Part shown: in pieces, positions 19,584 through 28,207 of the stretch
How the letters are laid out: each line of letters begins with the position of its first letter
Numbering within the stretch: the first letter of the stretch is position 1
From: Hyphomicrobiales bacterium
Lineage (GTDB): Bacteria; Pseudomonadota; Alphaproteobacteria; Rhizobiales; Beijerinckiaceae
NCBI GenBank assembly: GCA_003963405.1
Contig: RXIY01000005.1
Span: 1-64,000 of the forward strand
Direction of reading: 5' to 3'
Length of the DNA stretch: 64,000 nt
Translations under genes and position numbers: made by a program
The notes under the pieces: generated by a model
Database searches by the model: none
Seen by the model: only the letters and a program-made list of their open reading frames with translations
What the model was told of the DNA's origin: nothing

Positions 19584-21319
19584 CTACGATGGACGCCGTC
19601 CCCCTCCTGTCTCTGGGAGCCGCGCTGGCGGTCGCATTGCTCATCCTCTCTCGCGCGCAGAAGCAGGTCGCGGCTCTCCGGCGGGATGTCGCTGAAATGC
19701 GCGCCACGGCCGCGGCCCGCGAAAAGATGGAAGCGGCGACTCGGGCCAGGTCACGCTTTCTCGCTGTCGTGAGCCATGAAATTCGCACGCCGCTCAACGG
19801 CGTCATGGGGCTTGCGCAGCTCTTGGGGACGACCCGGCTGGACCCGGAGCAATCGAGCTATATTGCGGCGATCTGCGACTCATGCCGCGCCCTGGGCCAG
19901 CTCATCGACGACATCCTCGATTTTTCGAAAATCGAGGCCGACAAGCTGGAATTGCGCTGCGAGAGCTTTGCTCCCGCGGCTTTGGTCGAGAGCGTCATCG
20001 AATTGCTCGCGCCGCGCGCGCAGGCGAAGGGGCTCGAAATCGCGTGTTTCGTAGCGCCCGATTGCCCGCGCGAGATCCTGGGCGACGCGGCGAGGCTGAG
20101 GCAAGTTCTGATCAATCTGGTGGGCAACGCGGTGAATTTCACCGAGCGCGGCGGCGTCGGCCTGCGGCTCTGGCGCGAGGGAGAAACCCTTCGCATCGAC
20201 GTGCGCGATACGGGCGCCGGTGTGCCGGAGCAAGCGCGGGAAGCCATCTTCGAGGATTTCACGCAGGTTGACGCCTCGGCGACGCGCCGGCAGGGGGGAA
20301 CGGGCCTCGGGCTCGCCATCTCGCGGCGGCTGGTGCGGCTCATGGGCGGCGCGCTCGTCCTTGCGCAGACTTCCGCCGAGGGATCGACCTTCTCTCTCGC
20401 CTTGCCGGCGACGCTCTCCCATGTTCAGAGGCCGACATCGCGCCCCCTCGATGGGCGGCGCGTGATGATCGTGGGGGAGAGTGTGATGGAGGCGCCCTAT
20501 CTCGCTCAGACCCTCGAGGCGGCGGGGGCCTCGGTCGTCGTTGCGCCGGCCAGGGATGCGCCGGCGCGCCTATCAGATGAAGAAGCTTTCGACACCGTCA
20601 TCCTCGACTGCGCGCTCGGCGCGGGACCGGTCGCAAATCTGGCAAGCCAGGCAAGGTCCGCGCAAGCAGGACGGCTGTTTCTCCTTTTCTCGCCGCTGGA
20701 GCGGCGTGCTTTCGGCGAAACGGCCCTGCGCGATTTTGACGGCTGGCTGGTGAAGCCCGTCCGCAGCGCCTCGCTCGTGGCGTTGCTGGCGCGCGCGCCT
20801 CTCGACGCCCATGCGTCCTCATTCGCCGCCAGGCCTGTTCCTGCTCTGGAGGATATCGACGTCCTGGTCGCGGAGGATAATGACATCAACGCGCTGATCC
20901 TGATGCGTTGGTTCGGCAAGCTCGGCGCGCGAGTCGCGCGCGCCCATAATGGCGCGCAAGCTCTCGACATGGCCGGCCGCGCGAGGGAATGCGGCGCGGC
21001 TTACGATTTGATCGTCATGGATCTGTTCATGCCCGAGATGGACGGCCGAGAGGCCGTGCGCCGCATTCGGGACGGCGAGTTCCGAGCCGGCGCGCGCCGG
21101 ACGCCGGTTATCATGCTCACAGCGAGCGGTGGAGAAGGAGATTTGCGCGAAGCGAGCGACGCGGGAATCGACGCCTTTCTCAGAAAGCCTGTGGAACTCG
21201 CCGTCTTGTCGGCGACGATCGAGTCGTTGCCGCTCGTTCGGCGCCTGCACGGCTGCGACGCGCATGCCGTCGGTCATGCACCGGTTGGCTTTATCGTTCC
21301 GAACTCGCCCGAACGATAA
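19580..21319 (+). CDS. Hybrid sensor histidine kinase with two receiver domains
   Basis: 579-residue signalling protein. One N-terminal hydrophobic segment (about 10-24) and a short linker lead to the HisKA H-box FLAVVSHEIRTPLNG (His66), the HATPase with N-box LINLVGNAVNF, DTGAGVPE and GGTGLGLAIS. A first receiver domain (about 295-405) keeps the phospho-acceptor-like Asp in VILDCALG and Lys in WLVKPVR but lacks the usual acidic pair. A second one (about 425-550) is canonical: VLVAEDN, VMDLFMPEMDG, MLTASG, FLRKPVE. With almost no periplasmic domain the input is cytoplasmic or from a partner. GTG start overlaps comM; ATG at 19589 is an alternative. Its 3' end overlaps the pirin gene by 46 bp on the opposite strand. 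Confidence 0.9.
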   Translation: MTTMDAVPLLSLGAALAVALLILSRAQKQVAALRRDVAEMRATAAAREKMEAATRARSRFLAVVSHEIRTPLNGVMGLAQLLGTTRLDPEQSSYIAAICDSCRALGQLIDDILDFSKIEADKLELRCESFAPAALVESVIELLAPRAQAKGLEIACFVAPDCPREILGDAARLRQVLINLVGNAVNFTERGGVGLRLWREGETLRIDVRDTGAGVPEQAREAIFEDFTQVDASATRRQGGTGLGLAISRRLVRLMGGALVLAQTSAEGSTFSLALPATLSHVQRPTSRPLDGRRVMIVGESVMEAPYLAQTLEAAGASVVVAPARDAPARLSDEEAFDTVILDCALGAGPVANLASQARSAQAGRLFLLFSPLERRAFGETALRDFDGWLVKPVRSASLVALLARAPLDAHASSFAARPVPALEDIDVLVAEDNDINALILMRWFGKLGARVARAHNGAQALDMAGRARECGAAYDLIVMDLFMPEMDGREAVRRIRDGEFRAGARRTPVIMLTASGGEGDLREASDAGIDAFLRKPVELAVLSATIESLPLVRRLHGCDAHAVGHAPVGFIVPNSPER

Positions 21320-22152
21320 TCCTCGACCGCCTGCCGAAGTTCTTCCTTCGTATTCATCACGAAGGGGCCTTGCTGCTCAACAGCTTCGTCGATCGGCTCG
21401 CCGCTGAGCAGGAGCGCCTTGCAATCCGCCTGCGCCGAAAGGATGATATCGCCTCCGTAGCGTTCGAAGACGACCGTCTCGCCCGAGCACGCGTGGCCTT
21501 CGCCGTTGATGACGACCGGACCATCGAAGACGGCGAGGACGAGATTGTGTCCTTCTGGCAGGGAGAAGGCGGCTGTCTTTCCCTCATCGAGTCGTACGTC
21601 CCAGATATTGATTGGCGTCGACGTTTGCGCCGGTCCTCTGGCGCCTTCAAACTCTCCGGCGATCACGCGCAGCAGCCCGCTGTCGTTGCGCAAATCGATG
21701 CGGGGGATATCTGCGTCGAGAAGAGTCTGGTAGCGGGGCGCGACCATTTTCAACCGGGCCGGCAGATTGACCCACAGCTGCGCGATTTCCAGGCGCCCGC
21801 CCTGACGCGAAAAATCCTCCGAGTGATATTCCTCGTGGAGGACGCCAGAGCCCGCCGTCATCCACTGCACATCGCCTGGACCGATGAGGCCGCCAGCGCC
21901 GGTGGAATCGCGATGCGCCAGCTCTCCGTCGAAGACGATGGTCACGGTTTCGAAACCGCGGTGCGGGTGCTGGCCGACGCCTCTGCGGTGATCCGAGGGC
22001 GGGAAATCCATAGGCCCGGCGTAATCCAGGAGAAGGAAAGGGCTGACGCGCTCGCCATGTTCCGCATGCGAGAACAGCTGGCGCACGGGGAAGCCATCCC
22101 CAACCCAGCGCATCGTTTCCGGCGGTGGATAAACGCCAATGATTTTTCTCAT
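21274..22152 (-). CDS. Pirin family bicupin protein
   Basis: A 292-residue pirin homologue: two cupin domains, the N-terminal one with metal-binding motifs HPHRGFETVTIV and the SGVLHEEYH segment. Some bacterial pirins have quercetin dioxygenase activity, others bind partner enzymes; role here unknown. The ATG at 22152 (MRKIIGVYPPPE) is preferred over the TTG three codons upstream, because AGGAGG at 22169-22164 is too close to the TTG. The end overlaps the hybrid kinase gene tail-to-tail. Divergent from gdx across 143 bp. Confidence 0.9.
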   Translation of the reverse strand: MRKIIGVYPPPETMRWVGDGFPVRQLFSHAEHGERVSPFLLLDYAGPMDFPPSDHRRGVGQHPHRGFETVTIVFDGELAHRDSTGAGGLIGPGDVQWMTAGSGVLHEEYHSEDFSRQGGRLEIAQLWVNLPARLKMVAPRYQTLLDADIPRIDLRNDSGLLRVIAGEFEGARGPAQTSTPINIWDVRLDEGKTAAFSLPEGHNLVLAVFDGPVVINGEGHACSGETVVFERYGGDIILSAQADCKALLLSGEPIDEAVEQQGPFVMNTKEELRQAVEDYRSGEFGTIKPTGA

Positions 22153-22295
22153 GTCGGACAATTCCTCCTGGGTTCTATTTCGGTTCCCTCAGGCGCGAAA
22201 TCAAACGCTGCGTCTGCGTCCGACGCCGGCGAGCCTTGACGGCGGGCGCAGGAACACGAACAAGGCCTTAGAGCGACATCATAGGGATTTTCAAA

Positions 22296-22616
22296 ATGGC
22301 CTGGGTCATTCTTCTCATTGGCAGCCTGTGCGAGGTCGGCTGGCTCGTCGGCATGAAATATGCCGAAGGCTTCACGCGGGTATGGCCGACCGTCATCATG
22401 CTGTTCTTCATGATCGCCAGCGTGGGCTGTCTGGGCGTCGCGGTGAAATATATTCCCGCCGGCACGGCCTATGCCGTCTGGACCGGCGGCAGCGTCGCCG
22501 CCGTGACCGTCGTGGGCGTCTATCTTTTCAACGAGCCGGCCACCCCGATGCGTCTGGCGTCGATCGCCTTGATCATCATCGGTATGGTCGGCCTCCGCTT
22601 GAGCGGCGTGAACTAG
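22296..22616 (+). CDS. gdx: Small multidrug resistance family guanidinium exporter (Gdx/SugE type)
   Basis: A 106-residue, four-helix SMR transporter working as a dimer in the inner membrane. The Gdx subtype is indicated by the N-terminal SLCEVGWLVGMKYAEGFTR: the essential Glu13, Trp16, and the GLKY-like/GFTR segment typical of SugE/Gdx rather than EmrE-type QAC exporters. Gdx proteins export guanidinium in exchange for protons. No guanidine riboswitch was recognised in the 143-bp leader. The stop codon lies within a CTAG that is also the stop of the convergent amidinotransferase gene. Confidence 0.88.
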   Translation: MAWVILLIGSLCEVGWLVGMKYAEGFTRVWPTVIMLFFMIASVGCLGVAVKYIPAGTAYAVWTGGSVAAVTVVGVYLFNEPATPMRLASIALIIIGMVGLRLSGVN

Positions 22617-23725
22617 AAATAGCTTTCGAGAGTTCCCCGGCGGCGAACGTCGAGCGTCGCGCAATGGAAGGCGCCGCCGAAGGCGGCGTAATGCAGGAAG
22701 GGCACGGGGATCGGCTCGAAGCCCCATTTCTCGACCTGCCGCATCATGTTGGCGTGATGCGGATCGACGATCATGCGCTTCTCGTCGATCATCAGAATGT
22801 TCATGCTCAGCCATTTGCCGCACATGGACGTGATCTTGAGGATGCGATCCTCGATGGGGTCGGGCTCGGGCGCGACGAGAATGTCCCATTTCTTGAGAAT
22901 GTCGGGAAGCTCGTCGGGATTGATGTATTCGGGGTTGATCAGGATCTTGCCGGGTCCGAGCGGCAGGATGGTCGTATCGATATGCATTGGGTTGGGGCAA
23001 CGGCTCTTGATCTCATGGATGCGATAGCCTTCGCCCAGATGGCGCCGAAGCCAGTCGATTCCCATGGCGTTCGTCACGTTGGAGCGCGTGACGAAAATGT
23101 CCCGCCCGCAGCGAAAGAAGTCGGCGGCGTCGAAGACCGGCTCGAATTCCGTAAGGATGTAACGGATGGGCTCGCCTTTTTCTGGCAATTTGAAATTGGG
23201 GTCGAAAAGCTCGTCCGTGAGCTGCGGCTTGGGAGCCGAGGTCCAGCGCGCGCCGCGGCGGAAATAGTCCTTGAGAACCGGTCGATAGGAATGGGTTTCG
23301 AAATAGCGGCAGGGCCAGGCCATGGGCGTTTCGAGAATCTCCTGGCCGATCACGAGCATCGAATCGCGCGGGCAGGAATTGCAAAAGCCCCGCGACGACC
23401 AGTCGGGCGTGGAAAACTTGGCCTTGTGATTGAAGGGCTCGGGCCGGGTGACCGTCACGCCCAGCGATTCGAGAACCTCGATGAAATTGTCGAGCTCCTG
23501 TTGCGCCGGCTCGATCATGAATTTCGGGAAACGGAATCCGGCCGCCAGCGCCTGCGCGCGCGCCGCCATGCCGGGGATATTGCAGGTCACGACGGGATGA
23601 TCGGAGGGGATCGTGGAGCCTTCGAGCCGGCCGACGATGATCTCCTCGAGCGGGTCCCATTCATTGTGGGAGTTGACCGGACATTCGTCCGTGACGGAAT
23701 CATGCAATGGCGCGTGAACATTCAT
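22613..23725 (-). CDS. Glycine amidinotransferase-like enzyme (AGAT family)
   Basis: 370-residue amidinotransferase; AGAT enzymes transfer the amidino group of arginine to glycine (guanidinoacetate plus ornithine) or to another amine. Family blocks are clear: CPVNSHNEWDPLEEIIVGR, ETPMAWPCRYFETHSYR, KDYFRRGARWTSAPKP, and the catalytic triad in EFEPVFDAADF (Asp199), PNPMHIDTT (His248) and GGAFHCATLDVRRRG (Cys355). The Met before the catalytic His, as in vertebrate AGAT, favours a small acceptor such as glycine; substrate remains inferred. The ATG at 23725 (MNVHAPLHDS) is chosen over longer upstream frames. Convergent with the guanidinium exporter gdx; product or by-product handling by that exporter is speculative. 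Confidence 0.87.
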   Translation of the reverse strand: MNVHAPLHDSVTDECPVNSHNEWDPLEEIIVGRLEGSTIPSDHPVVTCNIPGMAARAQALAAGFRFPKFMIEPAQQELDNFIEVLESLGVTVTRPEPFNHKAKFSTPDWSSRGFCNSCPRDSMLVIGQEILETPMAWPCRYFETHSYRPVLKDYFRRGARWTSAPKPQLTDELFDPNFKLPEKGEPIRYILTEFEPVFDAADFFRCGRDIFVTRSNVTNAMGIDWLRRHLGEGYRIHEIKSRCPNPMHIDTTILPLGPGKILINPEYINPDELPDILKKWDILVAPEPDPIEDRILKITSMCGKWLSMNILMIDEKRMIVDPHHANMMRQVEKWGFEPIPVPFLHYAAFGGAFHCATLDVRRRGTLESYF

Positions 23726-23981
23726 GCAAAAGCCCTCGGTCGTGCCCCTTTTTGCCCAGCTCAAGGCTGCCGGACAGCGTTGAATATGGCTCGTGAACGG
23801 CGTATGTCCACCGCCTCTTGCAATTCCTTCGGCTTTCACTCTATATGCGGCACTCCTGAACCGCCCGGCAAGTAGATGGGCTGCCGTGGCGGTTCTTTTC
23901 GCTCGCGCGAAACGCGCCAACAAGGTCCAGGACGGGCTCGGCGCGCCAGAAACAACGGGGCCAGTGGCCCAGGAGAGCAAA

Positions 23982-24182
23982 ATGCCCAAGCTGAAGACGA
24001 AATCCGGCGCCAAGAAGCGCTTCAAGATCACCGGGACGGGTAAGGTGGTCTATGCCCATCAGGGCAAGCGCCATGGCATGATCAAGCGCACCAACAAGCA
24101 GATCAGGAATCTGCGCGGGACGAATGTTCTGTTCAAGACGGATGGCGACAACGTCAAGAAATACTTCCTGCCGAACGGCTGA
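23982..24182 (+). CDS. rpmI: 50S ribosomal protein L35
   Basis: 66-residue L35: [22 protein letters not shown], strongly basic, with the usual [15 protein letters not shown] at 23982 follows AGGAG at 23971-23975; a longer in-frame reading from 23793 is spurious. Starts the rpmI-rplT operon; infC, often upstream in other bacteria, is not here, and the preceding gene is the divergent amidinotransferase 256 bp away. Confidence 0.97.
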   Translation: MPKLKTKSGAKKRFKITGTGKVVYAHQGKRHGMIKRTNKQIRNLRGTNVLFKTDGDNVKKYFLPNG

Positions 24183-24221
24183 CCGTCCCTTTAACGCAGA
24201 ATTCTTCCCAGGAGTTTCGTC

Positions 24222-24587
24222 ATGGCTCGCGTGAAACGGGGCGTCACGTCCCACGCCAAGCACAAGAAAACGCTGAAGGCCGCCAAGGGCTTCTATGGCC
24301 GCCGCAAGAATACGATTCGCACCGCCAAGGCCGCGGTCGATCGGTCGATGCAATACGCCACGCGCGACCGCAAGGCCAAGAAGCGCACCTTCCGCGCATT
24401 GTGGATTCAGCGCCTGAACGCCGCCGTGCGCGAACATGGCCTGACCTATTCGCGCTTCATCGACGGCCTCGCCAAGGCGGGGGTCGGCGTCGACCGCAAG
24501 GTTTTGTCCCAGCTCGCCATCGAGCAGCCCGAGGCCTTCGCGGCGATCGTGGCTCAGGCGAAGGCGGCTTTGCCGGCTGCTGCGTAA
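24222..24587 (+). CDS. rplT: 50S ribosomal protein L20
   Basis: 121-residue L20, an early-assembly 23S rRNA binding protein that in many bacteria also represses its own operon. [16 protein letters not shown] and [26 protein letters not shown] are characteristic. Lies 39 bp after rpmI with CAGGAG as ribosome site. pheST, which often follows, is absent; a strong terminator follows instead. Confidence 0.97.
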   Translation: MARVKRGVTSHAKHKKTLKAAKGFYGRRKNTIRTAKAAVDRSMQYATRDRKAKKRTFRALWIQRLNAAVREHGLTYSRFIDGLAKAGVGVDRKVLSQLAIEQPEAFAAIVAQAKAALPAAA

Positions 24588-24610
24588 CCGTCTGAAAAGA
24601 CTGGTTTTTG

Positions 24611-24645
24611 AAAGGCGTCCACCGGTCTCCGGCGGGCGCTTTTTT
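24611..24645 (+). terminator. Intrinsic terminator after rpmI-rplT
   Basis: GCGTCCACCGG (24615-24625) pairs with CCGGCGGGCGC (24629-24639) with one mismatch and a 3-nt loop, followed by six T's (24640-24645). Confidence 0.9.
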
Positions 24646-24726
24646 GATTTATTCCAATTTTTCGCGGATCAAAAGAAGCGGCTCGATTGTTGCACCTGTC
24701 AGAGGAGGTAGACAGGAGTAACGCTC

Positions 24727-24870
24727 ATGAAAGACAAACAGAAGAGCGGCATTGTCGCCGCTGCGCTCGGCAAGGTGCTCGACGCCGTGCGCGCTCTCCC
24801 CGGACCCGCCCCGGTTTTGAGGCCGGTTCCGATTCCGGTGCGGCGGCCGACCGCTCCACGCCGGTATTAG
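24727..24870 (+). CDS. Small basic protein of 47 residues, unknown
   Basis: An open frame from ATG 24727 to TAG 24870 with AGGAG at 24714-24718, 8 nt upstream. The peptide begins MKDKQKSGIVAAALGKVLDA, a short amphipathic helix with basic N-terminus, followed by a Pro/Val/Arg-rich tail (LRPVPIPVRRP). It sits alone between the rplT terminator and lpd. Not recognised. The well-placed ribosome site is the main support; homologues would be needed to confirm it. Confidence 0.45.
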   Translation: MKDKQKSGIVAAALGKVLDAVRALPGPAPVLRPVPIPVRRPTAPRRY

Positions 24871-25067
24871 GATATGTGCATTTCTTCGCAGCCCTCGCGC
24901 CTGCGCCGGACATAACTGTCTTCACACGCATTGCGGAGACCAACCGACGCAGGCGCCTCCGCGCCTTTTCTCCTCCCTCCCCAGCGGGCCTGCCGCGCCG
25001 TCTCGACGCGAGGACCGCGCGCGGCTAACACTGTCGAACATGGCGGCGCAGGAGGAGGCGGGCATCG

Positions 25068-26504
25068 ATGAGCCAATATGACGTGATGGTCATCGGCGGC
25101 GGACCCGGCGGATATGTGGCCGCGATTCGGGCCGCGCAGCTCGGCCTGAAAACCGCGGTGGCCGAGCGCGAACATCTTGGCGGCATCTGCCTCAACTGGG
25201 GCTGCATCCCGACAAAGGCGCTCCTGCGGTCCGCGGAAATTTACAGGTTCGCAATTGAAGCCGCACAGTTCGGCGTGACGGGCGCGAGTGCGGGGTACGA
25301 TGCGTCGCGCATTGTAGCGCGCTCGCGCGAGGCGGCGGCTCGTCTCAACGCCGGGGTCGGCTTTCTGCTGAAAAAGAACAAGGTCGACGTGATCTGGGGC
25401 GAGGCGCGGCTCTCCGGCAAAGGCGAGGTCAAAATCGGCGCGCCGACCAAGCCTCCCGTGACGCCGCAGCTTCCCGCCCCGAAGACCATCCTGGGGGAGG
25501 GCGACTATCGGGCCAGTCACATCATTATCGCGACCGGCGCGCGGCCGCGCGTTCTGCCAGGCCTCGAGCCCGACGGGCGGTTGGTCTGGACCTATTTCGA
25601 GGCGCTGAAGCCGGAGCGCTTCCCCAAGTCCCTGCTCGTCGTCGGCGCCGGCGCGATCGGCGTCGAATTTGCATCATTTTTCCGCACGTTTGGCGTCGAG
25701 GTCACCCTCGTCGAGGCGCTGCCGCACATCCTGCCCGCCGAGGACGCCGAGATCGCCGCCTTTGCGCGTAAGAGCTTCGACAAGCAAGGCATTGTCATCC
25801 GCACGGCGACGACGGTCGCGGGGCTGGAAAAAAAGGCGGACAGCGTCGTTGCGAGGCTGAAAGGCGCGGACGGCGCCGCCGATACGCTCGAGGTCGAGCG
25901 TGTGCTGTCGGCGGCGGGCGTCGTGGCCAATGTGGAAAATCTGGGCCTCGAGGCGCTCGGCGTCGCGCTGGAGAAGGGCGTCGTCAAGACGGACGGGCTC
26001 GGCCGGACGAGTACGCCGGGCATTTACGCCATTGGCGATGTCGCGGGCGGACCGATGCTCGCCCACAAGGCGGAGCATGAGGGCGTCTCCTGCGTCGAGG
26101 CGATCGCCGGCCTGCCAGCGCATCCGCTCGACAAGACGCTTGTCCCCGGCTGCACCTATTGCCATCCGCAGGTGGCGTCGGTGGGGCTGACGGAGGAGCG
26201 GGCGAAGGCGGAAGGCTTCGAGATCAGGGTGGGGCGTTTTCCCTATCTCGCCAATGGCAAGGCAATTGCCCTCGGCGAGCCGGAGGGGCTGGTCAAGACG
26301 ATCTTCGACAGGAAGACGGGGCGTCTGCTCGGCGCGCATCTCGTCGGCGCCGAGGCGACGGAGCTCGTTCAGGGTTTCGTGATCGCCATGAATCTGGAGA
26401 CGACGGAGGAGGAGCTGATGAAAACCATCTTCCCCCACCCGACGCTCTCCGAGACGATGCACGAGAGCGTGCTCGACGCCTATGGCCGGGCGGTTCATGT
26501 CTGA
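25068..26504 (+). CDS. lpdA: Dihydrolipoyl dehydrogenase (E3)
   Basis: FAD/NAD enzyme reoxidising the lipoyl groups of 2-oxoacid dehydrogenase or glycine cleavage complexes. The 478 residues give: FAD motif VIGGGPGGYVAAIRAAQLG, redox-active disulfide GGICLNWGCIPTK (Cys41, Cys46), NAD motif LLVVGAGAIGVEFA, the second FAD-binding segment PGIYAIGDVAGGPMLAH, and the C-terminal catalytic HPHPTLSETMHE. An insertion of about 20 residues (KIGAPTKPPVTPQLPAP region) before GDYRASHIIIATGA is typical of the alphaproteobacterial LpdA subgroup. No E1/E2 genes adjoin, so the partner complex is not shown by context. Confidence 0.93.
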   Translation: MSQYDVMVIGGGPGGYVAAIRAAQLGLKTAVAEREHLGGICLNWGCIPTKALLRSAEIYRFAIEAAQFGVTGASAGYDASRIVARSREAAARLNAGVGFLLKKNKVDVIWGEARLSGKGEVKIGAPTKPPVTPQLPAPKTILGEGDYRASHIIIATGARPRVLPGLEPDGRLVWTYFEALKPERFPKSLLVVGAGAIGVEFASFFRTFGVEVTLVEALPHILPAEDAEIAAFARKSFDKQGIVIRTATTVAGLEKKADSVVARLKGADGAADTLEVERVLSAAGVVANVENLGLEALGVALEKGVVKTDGLGRTSTPGIYAIGDVAGGPMLAHKAEHEGVSCVEAIAGLPAHPLDKTLVPGCTYCHPQVASVGLTEERAKAEGFEIRVGRFPYLANGKAIALGEPEGLVKTIFDRKTGRLLGAHLVGAEATELVQGFVIAMNLETTEEELMKTIFPHPTLSETMHESVLDAYGRAVHV

Positions 26505-26740
26505 CTGCTGCGCCTTCTGATCCTGTTGAGCAGACACGGCAGGACATCCACTCAGGCACGCGGCGCGCCGGAGATGAAGCGCATGCTGTCCGCGCACCGC
26601 GCGGCGCCGGCGGGCGAAGTCGCCTGACCGGGCCGCGGCAGGGCGGGCAGGGCGCCGGCGCGGGTCTCTCCGGCGCTTTCGTACAAGTGGCCAAAAACGG
26701 TTATGTTTTCTAATCGAACCGCTTTTCGGCGATTCGTGCC

Positions 26741-26767
26741 GCGCCGACGCTTTTTCGCCGTCGGCGC
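26741..26767 (+). promoter_or_regulatory. 9-bp hairpin just upstream of the antiporter gene
   Basis: GCGCCGACG (26741-26749) pairs with CGTCGGCGC (26759-26767) around a loop containing five T's. It ends 21 bp before the GTG start, so it may affect translation initiation or be a terminator for read-through from lpdA. Confidence 0.45.
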
Positions 26768-26788
26768 CCGTGAAAGCCGCATGAATGG

Positions 26789-28096
26789 GTGAGCGCCGTG
26801 ACGACCGAATTTCAGGGAATATTCCTCATCCTGGGCATTGCGGTTCTGGCGCCCCTCGCCAGCCGTCTTCCGCTTTTCGCAACCGTTCCGGTCGTCGCGA
26901 TCGAATTGATGCTCGGCGTTCTCGCCGGCCCGAGCGTCATGGGCCTCGTCGTCAACGACGCCGCGATCGAGTTTCTCGGCAGGTTCGGCCTGGTCTTCCT
27001 CTTTTTTCAGGCCGGCTTCGAATTCAAGATGAAGGAGCTGGGGCCGGGGCCGTTGCGGATCGGTCTCCTCGCCTGGCTCGTCTCCATGCTCGTCTCCGCG
27101 CTGTTCGTGGCCGCGCTCTATCTTGTGGGGCTCGTGCGCGCGCCGGCGCTCGTCGCCATCATTCTGCCGACGACGGCCTTCGGCATTCTTCTGCCCATTC
27201 TGCGGCAGGCGGGCGAGCTGACCACGGATTTCGGCCGCTATGTCATGGGCGCCGCGGCGATCGGCGAGCTCGGCCCGCTTCTCCTCGCCTCCATCGCGCT
27301 GGCGCAGGAGAAGCACCACTTCCACCAGACGCTTTTGAGTCTGCTCTTTCTGCTCATCGCCGTCGTGAGCGTCTTTCTGCTGGCGACGCTGCGCTCTGAC
27401 CGTCTCTCGGCGATCATCCTGCGATGGCTCGGCGACAGCGAGCTTCTCCCCGTGCGCGTCTCGCTGCTCGTCCTTCTGGGCTTCGTGTCGCTTGCCGGCG
27501 TCATGGGCATGGAAGCGGTTGTCGGCGCCTATGCGGCCGGAATGGCCGTGGCCACGCTCGTCGACGGCACCAGAGCGCAGGCGCTCGAAGGCCGGCTGAA
27601 GACGATCGGGGCGGGTTTTTTCGTTCCGGTTTTTTTCATCGCCAGCGGGATCGAATTCGACCTTTCCGCACTGTTCGCCAGCCCGGCCAGCATCGCCCGC
27701 CTGGTCCTGTTCTCCTTCGCCTTTGCTTTCGTTCGCATGGCGCCGCTCGCGCTGTATCGCCGCGTGCTCGGGCCGAGGGACATGCCGGCGCTTGCGCTGC
27801 TTTCTGCAACGACCTTGCCCCTCGTCGTCGCAATCAGCTATCTCGGCGCGCGCTCGGGGCAAATATCGGGTGAAAACGCCTCCGCGCTTATCGGCGCAGC
27901 CGTCGTCACGGTGACGGTTTTCCCCACTCTCGCCCTGTCGTTTCGCAGTGCGAGCAAGGCGTCGAGGCCCGCAGGCCCAATCGAGGCCGCCGCCACTCGG
28001 CTCGCGGGCTGGATGTCCGCCGAGGGCGAGAAGCTCTTCGAGCTCGTGGCGCAGAACTGGGCGCGCTTCAACGAGCGCCGCCCGTGGAGCGGCTGA
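26789..28096 (+). CDS. Cation:proton antiporter, CPA2 (KefB/RosB-like)
   Basis: A 435-residue inner-membrane protein with about 12 hydrophobic segments and the CPA2 Na_H_Exchanger pattern: VVAIELMLGVLAGPS, FQAGFEFKMKELG, AAAIGELGPLLLASIAL (carrying the conserved acidic residue), AYAAGMAVATL, PVFFIASGIEFDLS. There is no C-terminal TrkA-N (RCK) domain: the protein ends about 50 residues after the last helix, so gating must differ from KefB/KefC. Starts with GTG (26789). Ion (K+ or Na+) cannot be told from sequence. Confidence 0.88.
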   Translation: MSAVTTEFQGIFLILGIAVLAPLASRLPLFATVPVVAIELMLGVLAGPSVMGLVVNDAAIEFLGRFGLVFLFFQAGFEFKMKELGPGPLRIGLLAWLVSMLVSALFVAALYLVGLVRAPALVAIILPTTAFGILLPILRQAGELTTDFGRYVMGAAAIGELGPLLLASIALAQEKHHFHQTLLSLLFLLIAVVSVFLLATLRSDRLSAIILRWLGDSELLPVRVSLLVLLGFVSLAGVMGMEAVVGAYAAGMAVATLVDGTRAQALEGRLKTIGAGFFVPVFFIASGIEFDLSALFASPASIARLVLFSFAFAFVRMAPLALYRRVLGPRDMPALALLSATTLPLVVAISYLGARSGQISGENASALIGAAVVTVTVFPTLALSFRSASKASRPAGPIEAAATRLAGWMSAEGEKLFELVAQNWARFNERRPWSG

Positions 28097-28207
28097 ACAG
28101 CTCCACTCCGGGGAGGACGAACAATCGCCCTCGATCCCCTTCGGCGCGCGGGAGAGCGGAACGGTGACTTGAACGCCGCCGTGAATCCCCTACCTCCACT
28201 TTGAGAA

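Noticed and set aside
22162-22295. Guanidine riboswitch upstream of gdx
   Set aside because: No guanidine-I core and no paired ACGR-loop hairpins of guanidine-II could be made out; leader is short.
26552-27862. 436-codon open frame on the minus strand
   Set aside because: Exact antisense of the CPA2 antiporter; composition is a charged-repeat artefact of high GC, with no family resemblance.
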